A program made the translations under genes and the position numbers. 36,449 nucleotides of DNA, from assembly GCA_021789605.1 (NCBI GenBank), contig JAJYJI010000003.1:1-36449 (forward strand). Reading direction: 5' to 3'. How positions within the stretch are numbered: the stretch's first letter is position 1; each line of letters opens with the position of its first letter. Of the stretch, positions 16,166-24,727 are shown in pieces. A model generated the notes under the pieces. That model saw nothing but the letters and a program-made list of their open reading frames with translations. It made no database searches and was not told the DNA's origin. The DNA is from a bacterium (lineage in GTDB: Bacteria > SZUA-79 > Acidulodesulfobacterales > Acidulodesulfobacteraceae).

Positions 16166-17420
16166 GATTTTCTGTTAGCGGTATTATGAATGAAAATATA
16201 AAACCGTTTCCTAGACTGCTTTTGATGACGGCGGCGCCTTTAAGAAGCTTAAGAGTGTGTTTCGCAATCGCAAGACCGAGCCCCGTTCCCTTGTTTTTGT
16301 CTTTAGGAGAGCCCTCCGCTCTGAAAAATCTTTCTCCAAGCCTTAAAAGGCTCGTGTAATTAACGCCTATTCCTCTGTCCTCTATCGAAAAGAAAAAGAA
16401 TTTTTCGCAGTTTTCCTTAAGCGGAAGATAATCCCATAAAACATGCGCGCCTTCCGGGTTTAATATAAATTCATACGCGGATTTAGCGTCGATAATAAAT
16501 CCTTCCAGCTTGACTGCGCCATCTTTTTCCGAATATTTTACGGCATTTTGAATTAAATTTGTAATAATTTGATTAATTTTTGAAGCATCTGAAATAAATG
16601 TAATATCGGATACTTCATTATCTATGCCAATATTTTTACCGGATATTTCTTTTCCGAACAGCATTAAAGAATTATCTACGTGGGATTTTATGGCAATCTC
16701 TTCGTATCTTACCGGAGATTTCCCCGTTTCGATATTGGCGAGGGTTATTAAGTCGCCGATTAAATAGTTAAGCCTTTTTGTTTGATGTTCTATTATATCT
16801 ATAAACTTTACGCTCGTTTCGCGATTATCTATCGCCCCGTTTTTTAGCGTCTCGACAAAACCCATTATTGCGGTGATAGGCGTTTTTAATTCGTGGGATA
16901 TATTTTGAATAAACGCCGCCCTTACATTTTCAATCTTTTGAAGATACGTTATATCCCTAATGATAATGGCATATTCGTTTGAAGAGCCTATTCTAAATAT
17001 CGTGCAATTAATTATTTTTTCTTCCGCCCTGTCGAAGTGGGAAATTTTTTTTTCTATAAAATCGATATCGTTATTGGAAATTACACTGTCAACTAACCTG
17101 TTAAGCTCTAAATTTCTTGTCAGGAAATCAAATTCTTTTATATCCGCGGGAATTTTTACCGACCGGATATTTTTATTTAATGCCCGGTTTACGAATAAAA
17201 TATTTTTTTTGTAGTCTATAATAGCCAGTCCGTCGCTTAAATTGTTGAATATATAATGATAACGGCTTATTCTTTCTTCATATTCCTTTAGCTTATTTTT
17301 TGCGAATAAAATTTTAATCAGTATATTTCTATTTATTTTTTTAGATAAAAAGATGTATAAAAAAAATATGAATAATGATAAAATCAAAAAATAAAATATG
17401 TCGGTGATAAAATTATTCAT
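16152..17420 (-). CDS. PhoR-like sensor histidine kinase
   Basis: A 422-residue membrane sensor kinase. One hydrophobic segment (about 9-27) is followed by a short coiled region, a PAS domain (about 52-165, ILFVNRA... IIRDIT), HisKA with phosphoacceptor H176 in ISHELKTP, and an HATPase domain with N box (LIQNAVKYS), G1 (DRGIGV) and G2 (GTGLGLAIAKH). The lack of a periplasmic loop suggests cytoplasmic or membrane-state sensing through PAS. No response regulator is adjacent, so this is an orphan. Its 3' end overlaps mqnA tail to tail, and its start is 41 bp from the divergent SurA-like gene. Confidence 0.92.
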   Translation of the reverse strand: MNNFITDIFYFLILSLFIFFLYIFLSKKINRNILIKILFAKNKLKEYEERISRYHYIFNNLSDGLAIIDYKKNILFVNRALNKNIRSVKIPADIKEFDFLTRNLELNRLVDSVISNNDIDFIEKKISHFDRAEEKIINCTIFRIGSSNEYAIIIRDITYLQKIENVRAAFIQNISHELKTPITAIMGFVETLKNGAIDNRETSVKFIDIIEHQTKRLNYLIGDLITLANIETGKSPVRYEEIAIKSHVDNSLMLFGKEISGKNIGIDNEVSDITFISDASKINQIITNLIQNAVKYSEKDGAVKLEGFIIDAKSAYEFILNPEGAHVLWDYLPLKENCEKFFFFSIEDRGIGVNYTSLLRLGERFFRAEGSPKDKNKGTGLGLAIAKHTLKLLKGAAVIKSSLGNGFIFSFIIPLTENLKRN

Positions 17421-17461
17421 AACAAAATTCTATATTAAATAATAAATATTTTCTATAAAAA

Positions 17462-18094
17462 ATGAAGGCAGCTAAAATAATAAATACAAAAACGGGTATT
17501 TTTATAACTCTTTTTTTATCTGCCTTTTTTTTATTTATAAGGCAGTGCAGTTCGCGCGAATTTTTAACCGACGGCATAGCCGCTTCCGTAGATAATACGC
17601 CTATTACGTTAAACGAATTATATTTTTTATATAATTTCGGCATGATAAACGATTTAAAATATCGCAAAATAGGCGAAGCGGCGTCAAAAAATGATTTAAG
17701 GCGCTCCCTGACAATATCTATAAACAGACTGCTGATTCTGAAACAGGAAAAAAAAATAGGCGGAATACCGGTGTCCGATGCCGATATAAATTCTTTTGCA
17801 GCCGATTTTAAAAAAAAATTCGGCATCCTTCATAAAAATATAAAATTCGATGCGTTTTTAAAAACATTTGGATTCGATGAGAGAACTTTCGATATTTACG
17901 TTAAAGATATATTGCTCGAAAAACTTTTTATAAACGAAAGATTGCGTCTTTTTTTATTTACTCTGGAAAATGCCAAAGGCATAGATGGCGGCGCATTGAA
18001 AGAAAATTACGCCAAAAGATTATCGTCTAAGCTTAAAGACCTCCTTAGCAGGCTCAGAGCCGGCGCTAAAATAGAAATTAACGGCAACTATTAA
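17462..18094 (+). CDS. SurA N-terminal-domain-like periplasmic protein without a PPIase domain
   Basis: A 210-residue exported protein. A basic start and a hydrophobic segment (about 12-27) form a signal peptide or anchor. This is followed by the SurA/PrsA N-terminal signature IAASVDNTPITLNELYFLY and a helical region ending in a lysine-rich tail. SurA is normally about 430 residues with one or two parvulin domains, and neither is present here. It may be a chaperone-only variant or an assembly partner of something nearby. The cysteine after the signal (RQCSS) lacks a good lipobox. No clear ribosome-binding site precedes the ATG. The start is 41 bp from the divergent kinase. Confidence 0.7.
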   Translation: MKAAKIINTKTGIFITLFLSAFFLFIRQCSSREFLTDGIAASVDNTPITLNELYFLYNFGMINDLKYRKIGEAASKNDLRRSLTISINRLLILKQEKKIGGIPVSDADINSFAADFKKKFGILHKNIKFDAFLKTFGFDERTFDIYVKDILLEKLFINERLRLFLFTLENAKGIDGGALKENYAKRLSSKLKDLLSRLRAGAKIEINGNY

Positions 18095-18135
18095 TTTAAA
18101 CGCTTTATAATAATCGTTTTTATAATTATAATTAT

Positions 18136-18525
18136 ATGTACGACTTAAAAATTTTATCCTATTTTTCCTCCGCCCACGCTCTTAAGGGGTATAACGGAAA
18201 ATGCGAAAATATTCACGGACACAACTGGCAGGTGGAATTGACGGTAAAATCGGAAACGCTGGATGGAACGGGCTTAGTAATAGACTTTAAAATACTTAAG
18301 AAATATCTTAACGAAATAATTGAAATGCTTGACCATAAATTCATAAACGAAACTGAATTTTTTAAGCATATAAATCCTTCCGCCGAAAATATCGCAAAAT
18401 TTATTTACGATGAATTTGAAAAAATATTAAAAGCCAATAAATTAGACGCGATAAGCGTTAAGATGGTTAATGTTTACGAAACTCCTTCATCTATGGCGTC
18501 TTTCTATAAAAATGAATTGACTTAA
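18136..18525 (+). CDS. queD: 6-carboxytetrahydropterin synthase QueD (6-pyruvoyl-tetrahydropterin synthase family)
   Basis: QueD converts 7,8-dihydroneopterin triphosphate to 6-carboxytetrahydropterin in queuosine (7-deazaguanine) synthesis. The 129-residue protein has the zinc ligands H14, H27 and H29 (SAHAL, IHGHNW), catalytic C23 (GKCENIHGH) and the late YETPSSMASF. Length is typical. The partner genes queC, queE and queF are not in the window. No Shine-Dalgarno is visible before the ATG. It follows the SurA-like gene by 41 bp. A pterin-synthesis paralogue (PTPS-III or similar) is possible. Confidence 0.9.
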   Translation: MYDLKILSYFSSAHALKGYNGKCENIHGHNWQVELTVKSETLDGTGLVIDFKILKKYLNEIIEMLDHKFINETEFFKHINPSAENIAKFIYDEFEKILKANKLDAISVKMVNVYETPSSMASFYKNELT

Positions 18526-18624
18526 GTTTATTTATAATGTATTAAATATATTAATGTATTATGCCGTGGCGGATTTCGCGGACATTTAAAATTAATTTAT
18601 CTGTACGATAGTTTACTATTCTTA

Positions 18625-19716
18625 GTGAATTCAAAAAATAAAAATATTATTTATTATATTGCGGTTTCAATTCTTGCCGCGTCAGTTCTGCTATTTTTTT
18701 TATCCTACGGCTCCATTATAGGCAAAGAACAAAAAATAGATTCGAAAATAACGGTCAAACTCGATAAACTTAAAAAAATACAGAAAAAGATAGGCGAAAA
18801 TATAAAAGGCATCAGGAATATAGGAATTGCCGGCTTAAGATACCGGTATTCCTTTAATGAAAAAAGCGGCTATTTTATCTCAGAAATTGCCCGGTCATCG
18901 AAGAAGTGCGGCGTTAAATTAAATCATATTAAATTAATCAAAAAGAATAAGAATAAAGACGCTGTTCATTACATTTTCGATATGTCCGGCTACGGAAAGA
19001 CCACAAATATTTACTTATTTATAAAATCGATAGAATTTAATTATAAAATAGAATTGAATAAGTTCCGTATAAATAAGGGCGGCGGTGTAGGCGGCGAGCC
19101 CGTATTCTTTTCCGTTATATCGGTATATTCTATAAAAAAATCGGCGGTTTTACGAAACGTTTCTAAGTTAAAAAATAACGTTGCGCTCCCCGGCAATGCA
19201 GGAATAATAAATCCATTCATTGATATTTCCCGCGTAAAAAAAACCGTTAATAAAAATAAATTTAAACCCCAAAAACGAAAGAAGAATTTTCCGGTATCGC
19301 GGAAGAAGATGAAAAAGGTTTACGAATACGCCAATAAAAAATTATCCAAAGAATCGAAATTAAAAGAATCAAATTTTTATAATAAAAAAGGCGTTTCGTT
19401 TTTTAGGGGAAATAATTTTAGCGCGGCGCTGCCTGCATTTAAAAAAGCAATCATTTTAAATCCTTATAATTACAAAGCTTTATCTAATGCGGCTCTCGAC
19501 AGTTACGAAATGAAAAGTTACGACGAGTCTATATTCTATGGAAAAAAAGCGTTAAACCGAAAGAATCTGTGGCAAATTAATTTTATATTAGGGTTGGCTT
19601 ATCTGCATAAAAGAAATTTTTCCGAAGCGGAATCTTATTTTAAGCAGGCATTAAAGCTTAATCCTTCTAACGTTAATATTAAATATTATTTAAATATCTC
19701 AAAAAATAGACGATAA
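18625..19716 (+). CDS. PilO-like membrane protein fused to TPR repeats
   Basis: I do not recognise this 363-residue protein as a named family. One transmembrane helix (about 9-28) is followed by a lysine-rich coiled segment and then a region (about 70-170) resembling the ferredoxin-like fold of PilO/GspM pilus-assembly proteins, with the pattern FIS.IA.. through LFIKSIEF to VISVYSI. A basic linker of about 60 residues leads to three TPR units (about 250-360, NKKGVSFFRGNNFSAALPAF, LGLAYLHKRNFSEAESYF). The start is GTG at 18625. The frame is open back to 18538 but has no other start codon, and the ribosome-binding site is weak. The following gene encodes a secreted Ig-repeat protein, so an envelope or pilus-related role is plausible but unproven. 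Confidence 0.7.
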   Translation: MNSKNKNIIYYIAVSILAASVLLFFLSYGSIIGKEQKIDSKITVKLDKLKKIQKKIGENIKGIRNIGIAGLRYRYSFNEKSGYFISEIARSSKKCGVKLNHIKLIKKNKNKDAVHYIFDMSGYGKTTNIYLFIKSIEFNYKIELNKFRINKGGGVGGEPVFFSVISVYSIKKSAVLRNVSKLKNNVALPGNAGIINPFIDISRVKKTVNKNKFKPQKRKKNFPVSRKKMKKVYEYANKKLSKESKLKESNFYNKKGVSFFRGNNFSAALPAFKKAIILNPYNYKALSNAALDSYEMKSYDESIFYGKKALNRKNLWQINFILGLAYLHKRNFSEAESYFKQALKLNPSNVNIKYYLNISKNRR

Positions 19717-19790
19717 ATATTTAATATAATTTTACACCTATTATATATACTATTTATATATATTATTTTTTTTGAGCGGGGAATCTAATT

Positions 19791-20882
19791 ATGAATCTAA
19801 GTTTAAGGCAGATTTTAATTTATTGGGCAGCTTTGTTTTTAATGCTGATTCCATTATGCCTGAGGAGCAGCTACGCTTTTACCACGATTACAATAATGCC
19901 GGGAAAATTAAATAATTTCAGGATAAACGTTCCAGAAAAAGTTGCCGCCGGAAGTAAATTTAACGTAAGAATAGTCGCCTTAGACGATTACGGCAATATT
20001 ATAACTAATTTTTCCAATCAATACGAAGGGTTAAACATCGGCATAGACATAGGCGGCATAAATAATGCCGAACGGTTAAGCATTCCCGCGTCGGAATTTA
20101 AAAACGGGGCGGTTAATTTTGATTTATCGTATAAAAAAGCTGGAAATATTAACGTCTCCGCTTCTTTCGAAGGCATTCGGAATACAAGTTCGGATATATA
20201 TATAAAGGCGGCCCCGTTTCATGATTTAAAAATAGTCGCACCCGCGAAAGTCGTCGCAGGCGAGCCTTTTGCCGTAAAGGTTTATGCCGCCGACCAATAC
20301 GGAAATCCGGTCAGTTTTATACCCAGGCCTAACGGAAATATAAAAGTCTATCTTACCGGCGATAATTTTAAAATTCATCCCAGAATAGTACCGGTAAGCT
20401 ACATTAAAGACGGTTCAGGCAAATTTAGTTTTATTTCGGATAGGGCAGGTCTTGGAAGGCTAAATTTCGAAGTCGATTACGATGGAAGAACCCACGTTTT
20501 TATCAGCAAGAACATAGATATAGGTTCGTCTTATTTTAAAAGATTTCTTATATCTATAAATATCGCAAAGGTTTCCGCAGGCGAGCCTTTTATTATTAAA
20601 ATTATAGGCGTGGATAAATATGGAAACGTAATAAGCGATTTAGATAAAATTAATGGAAAAGTCAAACTGGTATTAATTTCTAAAAGCGGAATAGAAAAAA
20701 GCAGCCTCTTTAGCCTTAAATCTTTTAACGGCGGGGTCGCCTTAATTAAAACCGTATTTAACAGGGTAGGCACGTTTTCCGTATATGCAAAACTCGTCGG
20801 AATAAATTTAAAAAAATTTAAAGAATACCGCAGGCGAATAAATGACGGAATACCGGCCAAGAGCCTTCTTTTATATAAATAA
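19791..20882 (+). CDS. Secreted protein with three Ig-like (invasin/filamin-type) repeats
   Basis: A 363-residue exported protein with a signal peptide ending near RSSYA (residue 29). Three related domains begin near residues 42, 145 and 250. Each contains a VxAGxxF... element and a D.YGN turn (53-69, 156-172, 263-279), as in bacterial Ig-like adhesion modules. The third domain is cut short and the protein ends in a basic tail, with no sortase, autotransporter or membrane anchor. The ribosome-binding site is GGGGAA (19778-19783) before the ATG. A surface or periplasmic scaffold role is likely; the ligand is unknown. It may be cotranscribed with the PilO-like/TPR gene 74 bp upstream. Confidence 0.75.
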   Translation: MNLSLRQILIYWAALFLMLIPLCLRSSYAFTTITIMPGKLNNFRINVPEKVAAGSKFNVRIVALDDYGNIITNFSNQYEGLNIGIDIGGINNAERLSIPASEFKNGAVNFDLSYKKAGNINVSASFEGIRNTSSDIYIKAAPFHDLKIVAPAKVVAGEPFAVKVYAADQYGNPVSFIPRPNGNIKVYLTGDNFKIHPRIVPVSYIKDGSGKFSFISDRAGLGRLNFEVDYDGRTHVFISKNIDIGSSYFKRFLISINIAKVSAGEPFIIKIIGVDKYGNVISDLDKINGKVKLVLISKSGIEKSSLFSLKSFNGGVALIKTVFNRVGTFSVYAKLVGINLKKFKEYRRRINDGIPAKSLLLYK

Positions 20883-20941
20883 TAAATAGGCGATAAAAAT
20901 CTTCATAATTTATTTTTTTATTTAAAAAACAAGAAAAAAAG

Positions 20942-20950
20942 TGTTATAAT
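20942..20950 (+). promoter_or_regulatory. Extended -10 promoter of tRNA-Cys
   Basis: TGT immediately before an exact TATAAT (20945-20950) forms an extended -10 element 24 bp before the mature tRNA. The -35 region is A-rich with no good hexamer, which suits extended -10 promoters. Confidence 0.7.
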
Positions 20951-20974
20951 AAAATTTGTCGGTAAAAATAATCC

Positions 20975-21049
20975 GGCGGCATAGCCAAGCGGTAAGGCAG
21001 AGGTCTGCAAAACCTCTATGCCCCGGTTCAAATCCGGGTGCCGCCTCCA
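20975..21049 (+). tRNA. tRNA-Cys (GCA), CCA encoded
   Basis: A complete cloverleaf. The acceptor GGCGGCA (20975-20981) pairs with TGCCGCC (21039-21045). U is the discriminator base, as expected for tRNA-Cys, and CCA is encoded at 21047-21049. The anticodon arm GAGGT/ACCTC encloses CTGCAAA with anticodon GCA at 21007-21009. The T arm is CCCGGTTCAAATCCGGG. It decodes UGC and UGU. Confidence 0.97.
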
Positions 21050-21087
21050 TCTTTATATATTATATTTTAACGAGGAATTAATTAACC

Positions 21088-21927
21088 ATGTATGAAATAA
21101 TAAGCAAGAAAAGTCTTGGAGAAGGGATAAATTTATACTGCATATCCGTTCCCGACGTCGCTTTTAAGGCTTTGCCGGGGCAGTTTATAATTTTAAGGGT
21201 AAATAAAAACGGGGAAAGAGTGCCGATTACAATCGCCGATACGGACAAAAAAAACGGAACGGTTACCATATTAGTCCAAACCCTCGGGAAAACAACCCAT
21301 ATGCTCAGCGAATTAAACGTCGGGGACAGTTTAGCGGATGTCGTCGGACCGCTTGGGGTTCCGTCCGAAACTGAAAAATTCGGAACAGTAGCCTGCATTG
21401 GCGGAGGGTTCGGAATTGCGGCAATTTATCCGATAGCCAGAGCTTTGAAAGAATCCGGAAATCATGTTATTTCTATAATAGGAGCAAGGAGCAAAGAGCT
21501 TTTATTAATGGAAGACGAGATGAGGTCCGCGAGCAGCGAAATTCTTATCGCAACGAACGACGGAAGCTACGGGACCAAGGGTATCGTTACCGACGTTTTA
21601 AGGCATCTTATTTACGAGAAAAATATACATATAGACAGAGTCGTCGCAATAGGACCGGTTATTATGATGAAGGCGGTCAGCGACCTTACAAGGGAAAGGT
21701 CCATAAAAACTTTAGTGAGTTTAAATCCCATTATGATAGACGGAACCGGCATGTGCGGCGCTTGCAGGGTTCTTGTGGATAAGAAGACAAAATTCGCCTG
21801 CGTCGACGGACCGGATTTCGACGGCCATCTTGTCGATTTCGATAATCTTATGAACAGGCTCAAATTTTACAAAGACGAAGAAAAAGCTTCTTACGAATGT
21901 CATATGAAACAACACCATAATGTTTGA
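21088..21927 (+). CDS. nfnA: NfnA: NADH-dependent reduced ferredoxin:NADP+ oxidoreductase, small (FNR-like) subunit
   Basis: The small subunit of the electron-bifurcating transhydrogenase NfnAB (also annotated as sulfide dehydrogenase or ferredoxin-NADP+ reductase subunit alpha). The 279 residues include an FAD-binding domain (RVPITIAD, 44-51), an NAD(P) domain (VACIGGGFGIAAIYPIARAL) and a C-terminal 2Fe-2S motif with C223, C226 and C238 in GMCGAC and FACVDGPDFDGH. D218 sits where a fourth cysteine might be expected, consistent with the Asp ligand known for this family. The start has GAGGA 11 nt upstream. It lies 46 bp before nfnB, in the usual order. Confidence 0.93.
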   Translation: MYEIISKKSLGEGINLYCISVPDVAFKALPGQFIILRVNKNGERVPITIADTDKKNGTVTILVQTLGKTTHMLSELNVGDSLADVVGPLGVPSETEKFGTVACIGGGFGIAAIYPIARALKESGNHVISIIGARSKELLLMEDEMRSASSEILIATNDGSYGTKGIVTDVLRHLIYEKNIHIDRVVAIGPVIMMKAVSDLTRERSIKTLVSLNPIMIDGTGMCGACRVLVDKKTKFACVDGPDFDGHLVDFDNLMNRLKFYKDEEKASYECHMKQHHNV

Positions 21928-21973
21928 ATTTTAATTTTAAATAATCATATATGAATATTACGGGACAGCTATT

Positions 21974-23425
21974 ATGAATAAAAGTTTAAACACGGATGAG
22001 CAGAATCCTTTAGGCTCAAAAGAAAGGCTTAAAATTAAAAGGCACGAAATGCAATCCCAGTCCCCGGAGGAGAGGAAGCGTAATTTTAAAGAGGTGCCGT
22101 ACGGATATTCTCCCGAAGAGGCTATGGATGAGGCAAAAAGATGTATTCAATGCAAAAGGCCGTATTGCATTGAAGGTTGCCCCGTCAACATAGATATTCC
22201 CGCGTTCGTCAGACTTGTAGAAGAAGGGGATTTTTTGGGAGCGGCAAAAAAAATTAAAGAAAATAATTCTTTGCCTGCTATCTGCGGAAGGGTCTGCCCT
22301 CAGGAGGACCAGTGCGAAAAGGTTTGCACAATCGGTAAAAGAAAGGATACTCCGTCCGTTGCAATCGGTAATCTGGAAAGATTTGTCGCCGATTACGAAG
22401 CTAAATACGGGGACGGCCGCATAGAAGCGGGAAGCAGAAAAGGCAAAAAAATAGCCGTAGTAGGAGGCGGCCCGGCAGGTTTAACGGTTGCGGGAGATTT
22501 ATGCAAAATGGGTTATTCCGTATCGATATTTGAAGCCCTCCATGAAATCGGCGGGGTTTTAATGTACGGAATTCCGGAATTCAGGCTTCCGAAGGCGATT
22601 CTTTCAAGAGAGCTTAAGGTTCTCGAGGACATGGGCGTTGAAATATTTACTAATGCCGTTATAGGGAAAACTCTTACCGTGGACGAACTTTTAAACGAAA
22701 GAGGCTACGGCGCGGTTTTTATAGGAACCGGTGCGGGAACGCCCAAATTTCTTAATATTCCCGGAGAAGAACTTAACGGGGTGTATTCGGCAAACGAGTT
22801 TCTTACGCGCGTAAATTTAATGCGCGCATATAACCGGTCGGAGTACGATACGCCTATTAAATGCGGCAGAACGCTTGTAGTATTCGGGGCGGGTAATACC
22901 GCCATGGACGCCGTAAGAACGGGGTTAAGGCTTGGATACGACGATGCGAGAATTTTTTACAGAAGGTCCAGGAAAGAAATGACCGCAAGGCTCGAAGAAG
23001 TGCATCATGCCGAACAGGAAGGAATCAAGTTCGAGTTTTTAATAAATCCGGTTAAATTTATAGGGGACGAAAACCATAATGTTTCCGCCGTCGAATGCCA
23101 GCGGATGGAACTCGGGGAACCCGACGAAAGCGGCAGGCGCAGGCCTATTCCGGTGGCGGGCTCGGAGTTTATCACCAATATCGACGCCGCCGTCATCGCG
23201 ATAGGCACCAACGCGAATCCAATAGTCCCGTCCACTACCCCGGGCATGCATTTAAATAAATGGGGGCATATAATCGTAGATGAAAATACCGGAAAAACCA
23301 CCAAAAAAGGGGTTTTTGCCGGAGGCGACATAGTAACGGGAGCCGCGACGGTAATACTTGCTATGGGAGCGGGCAAAAGATCCGCCGCCGCCATAGATAA
23401 ATATTTAGAAACAGGCATATGGTAA
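21974..23425 (+). CDS. nfnB: NfnB: NADH-dependent reduced ferredoxin:NADP+ oxidoreductase, large (GltD-like) subunit
   Basis: The large subunit that bifurcates NADPH electrons to NAD+ and ferredoxin, or the reverse. The 483 residues show two 4Fe-4S sites near the N-terminus (C57, C60, C65, C69 and C104, C108, C114, C118), then FAD-binding GGGPAG (164-169), a second dinucleotide-binding motif GAGNTAMDAVR, and AGGDIVTGAATVI near the C-terminus. This is the GltD-like architecture. With nfnA directly upstream, and no glutamate synthase large subunit nearby, Nfn rather than glutamate synthase is the better call. The enzyme balances NADH, NADPH and ferredoxin in anaerobes. Confidence 0.93.
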   Translation: MNKSLNTDEQNPLGSKERLKIKRHEMQSQSPEERKRNFKEVPYGYSPEEAMDEAKRCIQCKRPYCIEGCPVNIDIPAFVRLVEEGDFLGAAKKIKENNSLPAICGRVCPQEDQCEKVCTIGKRKDTPSVAIGNLERFVADYEAKYGDGRIEAGSRKGKKIAVVGGGPAGLTVAGDLCKMGYSVSIFEALHEIGGVLMYGIPEFRLPKAILSRELKVLEDMGVEIFTNAVIGKTLTVDELLNERGYGAVFIGTGAGTPKFLNIPGEELNGVYSANEFLTRVNLMRAYNRSEYDTPIKCGRTLVVFGAGNTAMDAVRTGLRLGYDDARIFYRRSRKEMTARLEEVHHAEQEGIKFEFLINPVKFIGDENHNVSAVECQRMELGEPDESGRRRPIPVAGSEFITNIDAAVIAIGTNANPIVPSTTPGMHLNKWGHIIVDENTGKTTKKGVFAGGDIVTGAATVILAMGAGKRSAAAIDKYLETGIW

Positions 23426-23465
23426 GCTTTGCGATATTCATTTAGTTTATAAATCTTATTGTTTT

Positions 23466-23471
23466 TATAAT
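23466..23471 (+). promoter_or_regulatory. Candidate -10 element of tRNA-Leu
   Basis: An exact TATAAT lies 45 bp before the mature tRNA. No recognisable -35 hexamer is found at 16-18 nt. It could equally be chance in this AT-rich gap, and the tRNA might be cotranscribed with nfnAB. Confidence 0.3.
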
Positions 23472-23516
23472 AATTTCATATATTCGTTTAATCGCCGCAT
23501 TTTTATAGCCTAATTT

Positions 23517-23604
23517 GCCGGGGTGGCGGAAGTGGTAGACGCAAGGGACTTAAAATCCCTCGGAACTTAGTTCCGTGCCGGTTCGATTCCGGCCCTCGGC
23601 ACCA
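23517..23604 (+). tRNA. tRNA-Leu (TAA), CCA encoded
   Basis: A type II tRNA. The acceptor GCCGGGG (23517-23523) pairs with CCTCGGC (23594-23600, one G-U pair), the discriminator is A, and CCA is at 23602-23604. The anticodon loop CTTAAAA gives anticodon TAA at 23551-23553. A long variable arm (CGGAACTTAGTTCCG) is diagnostic of leucine or serine tRNAs. It decodes UUA and UUG. Confidence 0.97.
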
Positions 23605-23704
23605 GATTCATAAAATAAATGTTCATAGAATACAGTCTGCATGAATTAAAGTTTTAAAATTGATTTATAAAAGCTTAATGATATATAACGTTATAGAAAA
23701 TGAT

Positions 23705-24727
23705 ATGGAAATCTTAAACGAAATCGATAAAATTCTTGAAGAGGCCGGTAGTTTATTAAATTCCGCAAAAAGCCGGAACGAATTAGACGACAGGTTCAGG
23801 GCGGTTTCCGGTAAAAAAGGCAGGCTGTCGGCTATCTTGCATAACATCGGCTCTTATTCGGCCGAAGAAAAGAAAATTATCGGTTCTAAATCAAACGAAG
23901 TTAAAAATAAAATCGAAGCCGTTTACAAAAATAAAAAAAACGAAATCGAGGCGATAGAACGGCAAAATTTTTTAGATAAATATAAAATTGATTTAACGAT
24001 TCCCGGCGACTACATGGAAAGGCCGCATAAACACCCTATCACCGCAGTCCTGGAAGAGGCCGTAGATTTTTTTTCTTCCATGGGTTTTGAAATCGCGGAA
24101 GGCCCGGAAATAGAAACGACCTACTACAATTTCGATGCGCTTAATATTCCGGCAAATCATCCGGCAAGAGACGTCTGGGATACGTTTTATCTGCTTAACG
24201 GGTTAGTTCCCAGAACGCATACCTCTAGCGTTCAGGTCAGAACGCTCGAAAAAAAATCTCCCCCGTTCAGGATTATCGCTCCGGGAAGATGTTACAGATA
24301 TGAAGCAGTCGATGCTACGCACCTGTTTATGTTTAATCAAATGGAAGGACTGTTTGTGGATAAAAATGTCAGGCTGACGGATTTAAAGGGGATACTCGAA
24401 GAGACGGTAAAGCATCTTCTCGGCGCCAAGAAGACCCGTTTCAGGCCCGCATTCTATCCGTTCGTCGAACCGGGCTTAGACCTCGATATCGAGTGCGTTT
24501 TTTGCGGCGGCAGAGGATGCGGCGTTTGCAAAAATACCGGATGGATAGAGGTTATTCCCTGCGGAATGGTTCACCCCAACGTTTTTAAGTATGCCGGAAT
24601 AGACCCTCTAAAGTTTAGGGGATTTGCATTCGGAATGGGGTTCGACAGGATTGTTATGTTAAAATACAATATTAACGACCTTAGATTGCTTTATCAGGGC
24701 GAACTCGACATATTGAACCAATTTTAA
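23705..24727 (+). CDS. pheS: Phenylalanyl-tRNA synthetase alpha subunit PheS
   Basis: The catalytic alpha subunit of the heterotetrameric PheRS, which charges tRNA-Phe. From the ATG at 23705 it has 340 residues, starting MEILNEIDKILEEA and matching the family's N-terminal coiled coil. In-frame ATG 23678 and TTG 23660 would add 9 or 15 residues outside the family alignment. Class II motifs are the DVWDTF region, the Phe pocket LFMFNQMEG, and motif 3 GFAFGMGFDRIVMLKY. A cysteine-rich insertion (VFCGGRGCGVCKNTGW) is common in bacterial PheS. It normally precedes pheT directly, but here pheT is 3.9 kb away beyond a gene cassette. Confidence 0.97.
   Translation: MEILNEIDKILEEAGSLLNSAKSRNELDDRFRAVSGKKGRLSAILHNIGSYSAEEKKIIGSKSNEVKNKIEAVYKNKKNEIEAIERQNFLDKYKIDLTIPGDYMERPHKHPITAVLEEAVDFFSSMGFEIAEGPEIETTYYNFDALNIPANHPARDVWDTFYLLNGLVPRTHTSSVQVRTLEKKSPPFRIIAPGRCYRYEAVDATHLFMFNQMEGLFVDKNVRLTDLKGILEETVKHLLGAKKTRFRPAFYPFVEPGLDLDIECVFCGGRGCGVCKNTGWIEVIPCGMVHPNVFKYAGIDPLKFRGFAFGMGFDRIVMLKYNINDLRLLYQGELDILNQF

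Noticed and set aside
17413-17826. A 137-codon minus-strand frame opposite the SurA-like gene
   Set aside because: It is the shadow of a gene with a signal peptide and SurA signature, and it also collides with the start of the histidine kinase.
18561-18583. Short GC-rich island between queD and the PilO-like/TPR gene as a terminator or regulatory RNA
   Set aside because: It does not form a stable perfect stem and has no T-run; I see no recognisable motif.
23005-23418. A 137-codon minus-strand frame inside nfnB
   Set aside because: It is antisense to the conserved FAD/NADP domain, with no plausible start signal or domain.
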